Source: RBG-16-66-20 sp964564865 | GTDB taxonomy: Bacteria; Pseudomonadota; Gammaproteobacteria; Burkholderiales; SG8-39 | Assembly (NCBI GenBank): GCA_964564865.1 | Contig: CAZMDA010000004.1 | Location: forward strand, 1 to 64,000 | DNA: 64,000 nucleotides | Direction: 5' to 3' | Shown here: positions 48,728 through 56,509 of the stretch, piece after piece | Position numbering within the stretch: the first letter of the stretch is position 1 | How the letters are laid out: every line of letters begins with the position of its first letter | Translations under genes and position numbers: made by a program | The notes under the pieces: model-generated | The model's database searches: none | What the model saw: the letters and a program-made list of their open reading frames with translations, nothing else | Told to the model about the DNA's origin: nothing

Positions 48728-50909
48728 GGCTGCGCTCGCTGTGAGGTGCGCCGAGGAGTTGCGCCTGTTTGCGCCGGACGGCCTGCAGATATTCCGCAAG
48801 ATTCGCGGGAGGTGCAGAGCGCGCCGAGATTTCCGCGCACATCTGATCGATGTCCTCAATCACTTCTCGAAACGGAACCTGCATTGGCCCAGCTGCGATC
48901 CTGCGCGCCACATGCGCAAGGGTAAGTTTGATCTCGGCCAGACTGAAGATCGCGATTGCGGCGTCTTGGCTGTTGTCCGCATTCTGTTGGGTCTTATCGC
49001 GCCACTCCCGAATCAGTGCCTCCGCCAGCATTCGGGGGCCAAGCGGATCCTGTTTAAGTCTGTACGCCAACGCATCCCGAGTCCGCACCGTGCGCAGCAC
49101 ACGATTGCCCAATGCGGTAAGAGCCGTTCCGAGGCGACGCGTGCGATAGAGAACGTAGCTGCTCGTGTCGATGGCTCGCAGGGAATCAAAATCTCGGGCG
49201 CTGGACTGCGCTCCGCCTGAAGCTTCCCGGCGCTCCATCGCCTCGACCCACTCGGCCGGGTCGCGACCCGACAGAAGGCAATCGAGGATTCCGTCGGCCG
49301 TAAGGGAACGAAACTCTTCAGGCGGAAGCAGGTCGTCTCCGCTCTCGATGTGAACCGGCAGGATGGCGCTGTACAGAGTGCCGTCTTCCCCTTGCCACGT
49401 GAGGCGCAGACCTGCGACGTTGGCCCCGCGGAGCGAAATAGGCAGGAATAGGATGATGTTTGCATTGGGTGGTGGCCAAGGCTCGTACGAATGATCAGCG
49501 AGGGGCGGTGCGGCCTCCGCTCGTTCGCCCGGCCAGCGTAGCGCCCACTGAGCGGGAAACCTAGCCGACAGGTCCACCACAACCTTCAGAACGGCGGTTC
49601 GCTGGTTGTACACGGCCCACAAGAAGGCGGCGGGAAGCGGGCGATCCGAAGCAGGTTGCTCGTCCTCGATCACTTCAGCGGTGTCGGGCCATATTGGGTT
49701 TGTGCATTGATCTTCTTCCCAGTCGACCGGCAGTCGATTTTCCAGCGACCGGCCGTTTCTCGCGCTCCTGGTGTCGTCGATATAGCAAAGGTTCGCCTCA
49801 AGATTCGCCCTATGGACACCCATGCCGTGCAGACTGAAATTGCTGGATCCGCACAGAAGAAGGGTTGTGCCGTCCCCGCTGACAAGGACACCCTTGGCGT
49901 GAAGATCGCGATTGGTTTTTTCTCCCGGGCGGCACAGAGGGACTACGTAGGTGGAAACGTCAGGCGGATCAACGCGCCAGGCCAATGCCCATGCTTGGCA
50001 AAATCTCTTCGGAAGCGCCACAACCAAGCGATTCGATTCTGCCTCGCTCGGTCGGCCGGGCACAACGAGATATCCGACCGCCTCACGAACCCTAGGAATG
50101 TCCATCAATCTTTCGACGACCGGATCAGCGGTCCCATCGATATCCCCTACGAACGGTGTCATGACCGTGATTTCGGAGGCCCTTCTGGTTCCCCACAGTT
50201 CGATCAGCCGTCCAAGCGGGGACTGGGCGACGCCGCCGGTGCGCCGTGGCATGCCTCCGACAAAAATGACTCGCGGGCGCTCCCGCGGTGCGAAGTCCAC
50301 CGGCATCTGTCTCCAGGAGCGCAGGCGGACTCGTGCGTTGTCGAGTGTTTCGTCCCATCGAGACTTCGCCCCCTCGGAAACACGTATGAAAGGACTCAGA
50401 TCTTTGAGGAAGTCCAGTGCATCAAGCATCACTTTGCGGGGCGCGGAGTTCTCATGATCGAAGAAGTCGATCACCCCAGCAATTTCGCGGTTTCGGCGAT
50501 AACCCGATCGCGTTAGGTTGGCGGAAGAAACGATTAGGCGGGCGTAGTTCTCCCAGAACAAAAGAACAACCTTCGAATGCTGCGCCCCTCCCGGCACTCG
50601 AACTGGCAATTGGTCCCATCTGAGGGTCGTTTGCGAAGGGTCCAGGTGGTCCGCATCTACCAGAACACCGACCCGCGCGGTAGCAAGAGCTTGCTCGCGC
50701 TCAACCACAAAGGGGCGAACGCCCTCGGTCTCGTCGAATTTCAACCCCAGAAAGCGCGGCAGCAGTTCCGATTCCAGGAACGATGCGTGAAAGGTGTACG
50801 TCGACGCGATACAAATCAGTGGACGGCCGATATCTCCTCCGGCTGATGCCGCCGGCGCAGTCCAACTCTCGGCGAGCGCCCTCGCGGCGTCGCTCTTAGA
50901 TCTCGCCAT
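48717..50909 (-). CDS. Phospholipase D-like protein with two H-x-K...N motifs (Tdp1-like), island cluster
   Basis: A 730-aa protein with two PLD half-domains: QHSKVVLLFWENYARLI followed by SSANLTRSG (H111, K113, N131), and RDLHAKGVLVSGDG followed by CGSSNFSLHG (H337, K339, N357). The H-x-K plus Asn pattern in both halves, without the Asp of classic HKD enzymes, is that of tyrosyl-DNA phosphodiesterase. It could therefore process DNA ends or protein-DNA adducts, or act as a nuclease. The C-terminal 330 residues are of unknown fold, starting with a beta-rich part. The start overlaps the unknown gene by 14 bp and the end overlaps the helicase by 11 bp, so a stoichiometric complex is plausible. 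Confidence 0.82.
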   Translation of the reverse strand: MARSKSDAARALAESWTAPAASAGGDIGRPLICIASTYTFHASFLESELLPRFLGLKFDETEGVRPFVVEREQALATARVGVLVDADHLDPSQTTLRWDQLPVRVPGGAQHSKVVLLFWENYARLIVSSANLTRSGYRRNREIAGVIDFFDHENSAPRKVMLDALDFLKDLSPFIRVSEGAKSRWDETLDNARVRLRSWRQMPVDFAPRERPRVIFVGGMPRRTGGVAQSPLGRLIELWGTRRASEITVMTPFVGDIDGTADPVVERLMDIPRVREAVGYLVVPGRPSEAESNRLVVALPKRFCQAWALAWRVDPPDVSTYVVPLCRPGEKTNRDLHAKGVLVSGDGTTLLLCGSSNFSLHGMGVHRANLEANLCYIDDTRSARNGRSLENRLPVDWEEDQCTNPIWPDTAEVIEDEQPASDRPLPAAFLWAVYNQRTAVLKVVVDLSARFPAQWALRWPGERAEAAPPLADHSYEPWPPPNANIILFLPISLRGANVAGLRLTWQGEDGTLYSAILPVHIESGDDLLPPEEFRSLTADGILDCLLSGRDPAEWVEAMERREASGGAQSSARDFDSLRAIDTSSYVLYRTRRLGTALTALGNRVLRTVRTRDALAYRLKQDPLGPRMLAEALIREWRDKTQQNADNSQDAAIAIFSLAEIKLTLAHVARRIAAGPMQVPFREVIEDIDQMCAEISARSAPPANLAEYLQAVRRKQAQLLGAPHSERSHAE

Positions 50910-52329
50910 GTCGATTGCCCACAGATACTTGCTTCAAATCTCCGAGCAGAGAGTAAACATTGGCGATCTTGAACGGATGCAGGTATGCGCCTTGCCACGC
51001 GGGGGGAGACTCTCCGTCAACGCGATGCTCTCCGGGCATAAGAGTCCACGAGGACTCGCATTCGATCCAAGGCGCTTTGCGCTTGTCCTTTTGGACGCGC
51101 TCATGACGGCGGAGAACCGTATCCGTCAGTGCCTGAAGGGACGCGATCGCGCTTGATGCGTCGTCACGTGCCTGCCGCAGCGGCTCGACCACTTGCGGCG
51201 CGCTCACTGACGGTTGCCTCGCAAGAACTTCAGCCGTGCGATCGAGGATAGGAACGGCTTTTTGAAGCTCAACGCGAGTCTTTTCGAGATGTTTGCGGAG
51301 CCGCGCGTCGCCCATGACGTCGGCCGGACGAGCGCGCCCGCCCCGCAACTTCAGCGCCCAGATCAGGCTATCGAATACCTGCTGAAGCAGACCAGCTGTC
51401 TGCTCATAGGCGTCAGCTGCCGCTATTGCAGCCCCGATCAGGCGATCAATCGGACTGTCGTCAAGCTCAGGCTGTATGCCCCGCAGCATTACGGACCGCT
51501 CTACCGCGCCACGGTCGCCATATGCGTCCCAAGACGTGCGATATATCTCGGCCCGGAGCTTCAGCAGTTGCACCATACGCTGCCGAGTAGGCGACGAGCA
51601 AAGAATCTGGAACAGAACGCGGCGCTCCATCGGCCCGATCCGGTCCGGCCGAATGTGCGTCGCGAGTTGTTCCCACACGGAATGACCGGGTCCAGGCCAT
51701 TCACGATGTCCCATGTAGGCGGATGTGCGCTTGACGACGTCCGACATCCATCTGGCACCCGGGCGCGAAGCTATACCGTCCTCGTCGAGCACGCCCGCGA
51801 GCCCCTCGTCCGCTGACCACGCGATCAGCAGGGCGACTGCATTTCGACCCATGCGGCCGTCGTCGTCTATCAGTTCCATCTGCCGAGCGAGTCGCGCGAT
51901 TACGCCGAACGGTCCGTTAACTGCCTGTCCTTTTAGAAAATTTGCCGCTGTGAGAGGTTCGGCGGCAAGGTGCGCTGCCCTGGCGAGGTCGCGACCTGGG
52001 AGTCCACGCGGTGCGCTGGCAAATTGGGCATCCCTCTCCGCGGTGCGAACCACGGCTGAAACAAACAGTCGCTCGAATGCCAACCGCGCTTCAAGATGAA
52101 GATCGTCACGATTGTTCATCAGGGTCGTAGTACGCTCCGCAATGGCTGCGGTCACCGCTGCAAGCGTAAGCAAGCGCGCGCGCCACATGCGAACGGTCAT
52201 CCCCGGGAGAAGAATCTCCGCCAAGCGTTCAGCCGGCAGCAGCGTACCCAAGGGATCGAGACTGCCGGGAGGATCCTCTGCAGGATCGAGCGGCGTGGCT
52301 ACTGGAAGGCAATCAGCGCTCAGTGGCAT
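50896..52329 (-). CDS. Unknown 477-aa protein, island cluster
   Basis: I do not recognise a family. From ATG 52329, preceded by AGTGAGGGTCC, it is largely alpha-helical. The middle contains MELIDDDGRMGRNAVALLIA, RRVLFQILCSSPTRQRMVQLL and a Trp/Gly segment HREWPGPGHSVWEQL. The C-terminal third is long helices rich in Arg/Glu/Ala, possibly a coiled coil (LRKHLEKTRVELQKAV, RHERVQKDKRKAPWIECE). No catalytic motif is evident. A longer upstream frame overlaps the nuclease gene and is rejected. Its position between a nuclease and the PLD protein suggests a structural or sensor subunit. Confidence 0.7.
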   Translation of the reverse strand: MPLSADCLPVATPLDPAEDPPGSLDPLGTLLPAERLAEILLPGMTVRMWRARLLTLAAVTAAIAERTTTLMNNRDDLHLEARLAFERLFVSAVVRTAERDAQFASAPRGLPGRDLARAAHLAAEPLTAANFLKGQAVNGPFGVIARLARQMELIDDDGRMGRNAVALLIAWSADEGLAGVLDEDGIASRPGARWMSDVVKRTSAYMGHREWPGPGHSVWEQLATHIRPDRIGPMERRVLFQILCSSPTRQRMVQLLKLRAEIYRTSWDAYGDRGAVERSVMLRGIQPELDDSPIDRLIGAAIAAADAYEQTAGLLQQVFDSLIWALKLRGGRARPADVMGDARLRKHLEKTRVELQKAVPILDRTAEVLARQPSVSAPQVVEPLRQARDDASSAIASLQALTDTVLRRHERVQKDKRKAPWIECESSWTLMPGEHRVDGESPPAWQGAYLHPFKIANVYSLLGDLKQVSVGNRHGEI

Positions 52330-52355
52330 CGGACCCTCACTGAATAGCCTGCCAC

Positions 52356-53288
52356 CTAGGAAACAAGAGTCCGGTTGCAGCAAAACTGGTGAAACCAGTC
52401 GGGCGCACTGGACATGTGACTGAGAAGCCTCGACCAGGCGATCTTCATGAACTTGGAATGGCCATCGACGTCCAGCGCTGCCGCGAACCGATCCAGGCGC
52501 GCCCGCTCTGCGCCAAGAAAAAGCCTTGCTGGACCCAAATTGACCAAGGTCGCGTGTCTGCCGTCGGCCAAGCCCTTCAGGAGACACCAGTTGCGTGCCA
52601 GCTCGTAACACCCCGACGCCTTTACGTCCTCGATGCGCCATGCCAGCCAAGGCGCCTCTTCATATCGCGACCAGCCGGGATAGTCAGGAGCCTTCAGGTC
52701 ATTCCCGCTCAGGTGCTTAACCTCGATGAACACCAGCCCGTGCGGTCCGAGATCAACGATTACGTCCGGCTCGGAAAAGGAATTCGGATCCTCGCGAAGA
52801 TGGAGGCATAGATCGCTCAAGTGTTTTCGGATCTTGGCGCCACGGGTGCCGCCGTCGATTGGAGTCCCCCACAAGAGAAGCGTTGCTTCGGTCGCCTCGA
52901 TCGGCTCGGGAATGATCTGAGCGCGCCGCAGGGATTCGATTAACAGTCCGGAACGCTGCAAGTACGCAAAAACCACCCAGGTCACAGCGTCCTCGGAAGT
53001 GGAAAAGCCGAAGCGCCGCAACTTCGAGGGACGATTACGCACGTTCAGAGCCTGCGCCAAGGCTTCGCTCGCACCTGCCCGGCTCTCGGATGGGATATTT
53101 CCAAGAGGATCACGATATATGTACGTCACCGCCTCTGGATCCGCCGCATTGGAAGCCCCAACGCCGCATGCATCGCATTTCCGCAGACAGTCATCAAACT
53201 GCGTGGCCGTTGGGGAAAGGCCGGCGTAATCCACTGATGGGATCGGCCCGCGACAGTTTGGGCAGATTAATGATTGCAACTGAGGCAT
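52356..53288 (-). CDS. Zinc-ribbon plus PD-(D/E)XK nuclease-like protein, island cluster
   Basis: A 310-aa protein. The N-terminus has CPNC (Cys9, Cys12) and CDAC (Cys38, Cys41), a likely zinc ribbon. The core shows the restriction-endonuclease pattern: an early Glu in TSEDAVTWVVF (E99), then SEPDVIVDLGPHGLVFIEVK, giving Asp175 and Glu189-x-Lys191. It should bind a divalent metal and cut DNA. The following WLAWRIEDVKASGCYELARNW region is unfamiliar. It starts 74 bp after the AddA-like stop and ends 26 bp before the unknown gene, all on the same strand. Confidence 0.78.
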   Translation of the reverse strand: MPQLQSLICPNCRGPIPSVDYAGLSPTATQFDDCLRKCDACGVGASNAADPEAVTYIYRDPLGNIPSESRAGASEALAQALNVRNRPSKLRRFGFSTSEDAVTWVVFAYLQRSGLLIESLRRAQIIPEPIEATEATLLLWGTPIDGGTRGAKIRKHLSDLCLHLREDPNSFSEPDVIVDLGPHGLVFIEVKHLSGNDLKAPDYPGWSRYEEAPWLAWRIEDVKASGCYELARNWCLLKGLADGRHATLVNLGPARLFLGAERARLDRFAAALDVDGHSKFMKIAWSRLLSHMSSAPDWFHQFCCNRTLVS

Positions 53289-53362
53289 CGCATTTCCACT
53301 TGTTTGAGCTTACTGAGGTACATCACTTCAAGGGCAAGCACGATTCGTGAGTCGCCTTTTCA

Positions 53363-56300
53363 CTAGTTATCGATGGCAATTCGCATCGCTCCTGCTGCCA
53401 CCGGCAGGACCAGCCAGCTCTCGGCAACGGGACGCCGGGTGGCACGCGTTAGTGCATCGGCGTAGATTGACAGCTGACCACCGTTTTCTGCGGCAACCTG
53501 ATCCCATCGGTCTCGCGGGGCCGGGTTCGCCTTGTGATCGAGAAGCACCCATCCCTCCTGTGTTTCCAGAAGCAGATCGATGCGCCCGTGCATGACTTGA
53601 CCGCTGGGGAGTATTGACTCGATGGGAACCTCCGCGTGGCGGCGGCAGTCTCGCCAACGCGACGAGATCCACGCCTCCAACGCATGAACCTGCCCGATCA
53701 GGGCGGACGGTTCGACTGCCCCGTTGAGGCCGAAACCATCGAGAATGCGTTTGACCCGAGGTTCGTCAAGGGTCACGCCCGGATCAGTGAACGCGGTTGC
53801 GATGCACGCATGAATTGCATTGCCGAGGGCGGTCATGTCGATTCCGGCCTTCAGTGCGACCCGACTTCCGATCGACGCTGACTCTGTCACCTTGAACGGT
53901 CGAGCGGCCGAAGCCGAAGCGATGAGGGTCGCGGGCAGTCGCTCGGTGCGTGATCCGGCAGCGGGGAACCAACGAAGCGGCGCATCCGGCTCGACCAAGG
54001 CAGACGGCTGCGCCGGCGCCTGAAAACTTCGAAAGTCGCAGTTAACCTGAGTCCCATCAGGCAGGGAAACCGAGTCGCCCGCGACGTCCGGTGCGAGCCA
54101 TGGCGCATTCAGGGATCCCAGCCATTCGCAGGCGCCCTTCTTCGATGGAAACGCCAGCACGAGGCTGTCCCGCGCCCGTGTCATGCTCACGTAGAGGAGC
54201 CGCTTCGCTTCGTCGATTGCCTCCGCGCGCAGGCGAACCCCCTCGGGCGACTGGGCGATGGTGTCGGCGATGTCAACTTTCTTCTGCGCGCCGAACGGCC
54301 ATGGCCAGTACCGGATCCAGCGATCCTTGAGCGGCGCGGCGACGTCAAAGCCCGCATCGGAACGCGCACCGACCGACCAGAGCCTGTCCTGGATGTCCTT
54401 CTCCAGGTCGAGCAGGATGACGACGGGCCACTCCAGGCCCTTCGCCGCGTGGTGCGTCATGATCTTGACCGCGTCGACGGGCGGTTCGGCGAGCATGTCG
54501 AGTCCCGCGCTCGCCTGCTCGCCAAGCCACAGAATGAGTCCCGAAACCGTCGCCGGATCGCGTCGGGCGAGGCACGCGTCCTCGTAGGTTTTTGCGAGGC
54601 CGAGGAGCGCCTGAAGGTTGGCGAGACGTACCCGCGCGACGAGTTCATTGCGCCGCCAACGCAGCACGCGTCCGGCGAGGTCGCATTGGGCGATGACGAG
54701 TTCCATTGCGGCATGTGGCGAGAGCAGCGGCGCCTGCTCTCGGAGCCTCGCAATTCGAGAGAGCAGCGGGTGCCCGTCCTCAGTGCCGTCGCGCCACTGG
54801 CCGCTGTCGCCGCCCGCTTCAAGGTAGCGCAGGCGATCCGAAAGCCAGGACTCCGGTTCCTCGCAGTCGGCCAGCGAGATGATTTCCGCACTCGCCAATG
54901 TGTCGCGCGGGTCGTTCAATCGTCGCAGGCACGCGAGCGCGAGGACGGCCTCGGGTGTGGCGAGCAGGCCGGACTGCTGCGTGGCCCAGGGCACGGAGCC
55001 GAGGCGAAGGGCTTCTGCCACGGTCTGCACGCCCGCATTGGTCTTGCAGAGCACCGCGATGTCGCCGAAGTGTGCTGGTCGCGGGGCGCCCGTTGACGGA
55101 TCGACGACACGGTAGCCCGAGGCGATCAGCGCCTTGATCCCTTCGGCGAGTGCCGCCGCCCTCTCCGTCACGTTCTTGCCGATGAGAACCCAGTTGGCGA
55201 GGGCCGCGTCCTGGATCTGTTCCTTGCGCACGGCTGCCAGTTCAACATCTTCGCGCGAGAGCCCGGGCGCAAAGGCATCGCCGAAGGCGCCGTTAACCAA
55301 GCGCACCAGGTCCGGCCGAGACCGTCGCGACTTCCCGAGTACTTCCTTGGCGCCGCCCATGCGGGGCAGTTCGCCTAGTACCGCCTTCATGAGTTCGGCA
55401 TCGCTGCCCCGGAATCCGTAGATCGCCTGTTTCACGTCGCCAACCCACACGCTCTCGCGCGCGATGCGCGACAGCCGGACGAAAAGTTCGAGCTGGATGG
55501 GGCTCGTGTCCTGGAACTCGTCCACCAGCAGCAAATCGAGCTCCTCGGAGAGCGCCTCGACGACTGTGGATTTCTCCAGCAGCCCGAGAAAGAGGTGCTC
55601 CTGGTCCACAAAGTCGATGACGCCCAGTTCGCGTTTTCTGTGTGCGTAGGCATCCAGTGCCCTCGCCGCTAGTGCGAAGATCGCGGCAAGGTAGCGCTCG
55701 ATGTCCTGCCGCAGCCGCGGGTGCGCGGCGAAGCGACCGGCGATGTCCGTCACAGGCTGCGCAACAGCCTTCAAGCCCGCTTCGGGGGCGGCCTTTGAAA
55801 GCTTGACCCAGTCGGCCCAGGATGCGGTGCCGGCCTGTACCACCCGCAGCGTTTCGCGCGCGAGCCCGACATATTCGGCGGTGTTCTTCTTGCCAGTGGC
55901 GCGCTTCTCGATCTCGGCAACGGCGGCCTCGATCGCGGTCGCGAGCGTCGCGTCGAGGTCATCCGTCGCTGGCGGTGGAAAGTGGGCGAGAAGGTCCCGC
56001 GCGTTGCGTTCGCCGAACGTGGCCAGACGCGCAGGAGCGATGTCGTTCGCGCGCGCCTGATCGATGAGCGACTTGAGCGCGCCTTCCCAGCTCTCGACGC
56101 CGAGCCGACGCGCCAGTTCGACCAGTTGCTGGACCGTGGCGCTGTCGGAGACCGTGTCGATCGCCTCCCTCACGAGCGCGCCGGACTGCGCCTCCTCCAG
56201 CACGCGCTGCTCAGGAGCCAGTCCTGCCTCGAAAGCAAAGCGCTCGAGAAATCCCCCACAGACGCTGTTCACCGTCCCGATACGCGCCTGGCCCATCGAA

Positions 56301-56506
56301 TTGGCCAGCGCGAATTCGCCCTTCTCGAGTAGCGCCGTGCGAACCCGCTCGCGAAGCTCGGTCGCGGCCTTGCGTGTGAAGGTCGTCGCGATCACCCCGG
56401 CCGGTCGAGCCTCCCCAGAGCTGAGCTTCTCGTAGAGGATCTGCGTGAGGCGATAGGTCTTCCCGCTCCCCGCCCCCGCGCTGACGAACCTGAGCGTGCC
56501 GGCCAT
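53363..56506 (-). CDS. AddA-like UvrD-family helicase-nuclease
   Basis: A 1047-aa superfamily 1A helicase fused to a nuclease. Motif I is FVSAGAGSGKTYRL (residues 7-20), Ia TTFTRKAATELRERV, II VDEFQDTSPIQ, III VGDVKQAIYGFRG, V MTHHAAKGLEWPVVI, and VI RLLYVSMTRARDSLVL. The C-terminal PD-(D/E)XK nuclease shows GRIDLLLETQEGWVLLDHK. This is the AddA architecture; the partner gene lies 3 bp upstream. Here it sits in a defence island rather than with core recombination genes, so it may serve an anti-DNA-element system. Confidence 0.9.
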   Translation of the reverse strand: MAGTLRFVSAGAGSGKTYRLTQILYEKLSSGEARPAGVIATTFTRKAATELRERVRTALLEKGEFALANSMGQARIGTVNSVCGGFLERFAFEAGLAPEQRVLEEAQSGALVREAIDTVSDSATVQQLVELARRLGVESWEGALKSLIDQARANDIAPARLATFGERNARDLLAHFPPPATDDLDATLATAIEAAVAEIEKRATGKKNTAEYVGLARETLRVVQAGTASWADWVKLSKAAPEAGLKAVAQPVTDIAGRFAAHPRLRQDIERYLAAIFALAARALDAYAHRKRELGVIDFVDQEHLFLGLLEKSTVVEALSEELDLLLVDEFQDTSPIQLELFVRLSRIARESVWVGDVKQAIYGFRGSDAELMKAVLGELPRMGGAKEVLGKSRRSRPDLVRLVNGAFGDAFAPGLSREDVELAAVRKEQIQDAALANWVLIGKNVTERAAALAEGIKALIASGYRVVDPSTGAPRPAHFGDIAVLCKTNAGVQTVAEALRLGSVPWATQQSGLLATPEAVLALACLRRLNDPRDTLASAEIISLADCEEPESWLSDRLRYLEAGGDSGQWRDGTEDGHPLLSRIARLREQAPLLSPHAAMELVIAQCDLAGRVLRWRRNELVARVRLANLQALLGLAKTYEDACLARRDPATVSGLILWLGEQASAGLDMLAEPPVDAVKIMTHHAAKGLEWPVVILLDLEKDIQDRLWSVGARSDAGFDVAAPLKDRWIRYWPWPFGAQKKVDIADTIAQSPEGVRLRAEAIDEAKRLLYVSMTRARDSLVLAFPSKKGACEWLGSLNAPWLAPDVAGDSVSLPDGTQVNCDFRSFQAPAQPSALVEPDAPLRWFPAAGSRTERLPATLIASASAARPFKVTESASIGSRVALKAGIDMTALGNAIHACIATAFTDPGVTLDEPRVKRILDGFGLNGAVEPSALIGQVHALEAWISSRWRDCRRHAEVPIESILPSGQVMHGRIDLLLETQEGWVLLDHKANPAPRDRWDQVAAENGGQLSIYADALTRATRRPVAESWLVLPVAAGAMRIAIDN

Positions 56507-56509
56507 CGG

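Noticed and set aside
45677..50909. SNF2 helicase plus PLD protein as a DISARM system (drmD, drmC)
   Set aside because: The hallmark drmA helicase, drmB (DUF1998) and the methyltransferase are absent, and the PLD protein is far longer than DrmC.
52330..52650. N-terminal extension of the unknown 477-aa island protein
   Set aside because: It overlaps the nuclease gene on the same strand and is low in conserved-looking sequence; ATG 52329 has a ribosome binding site.
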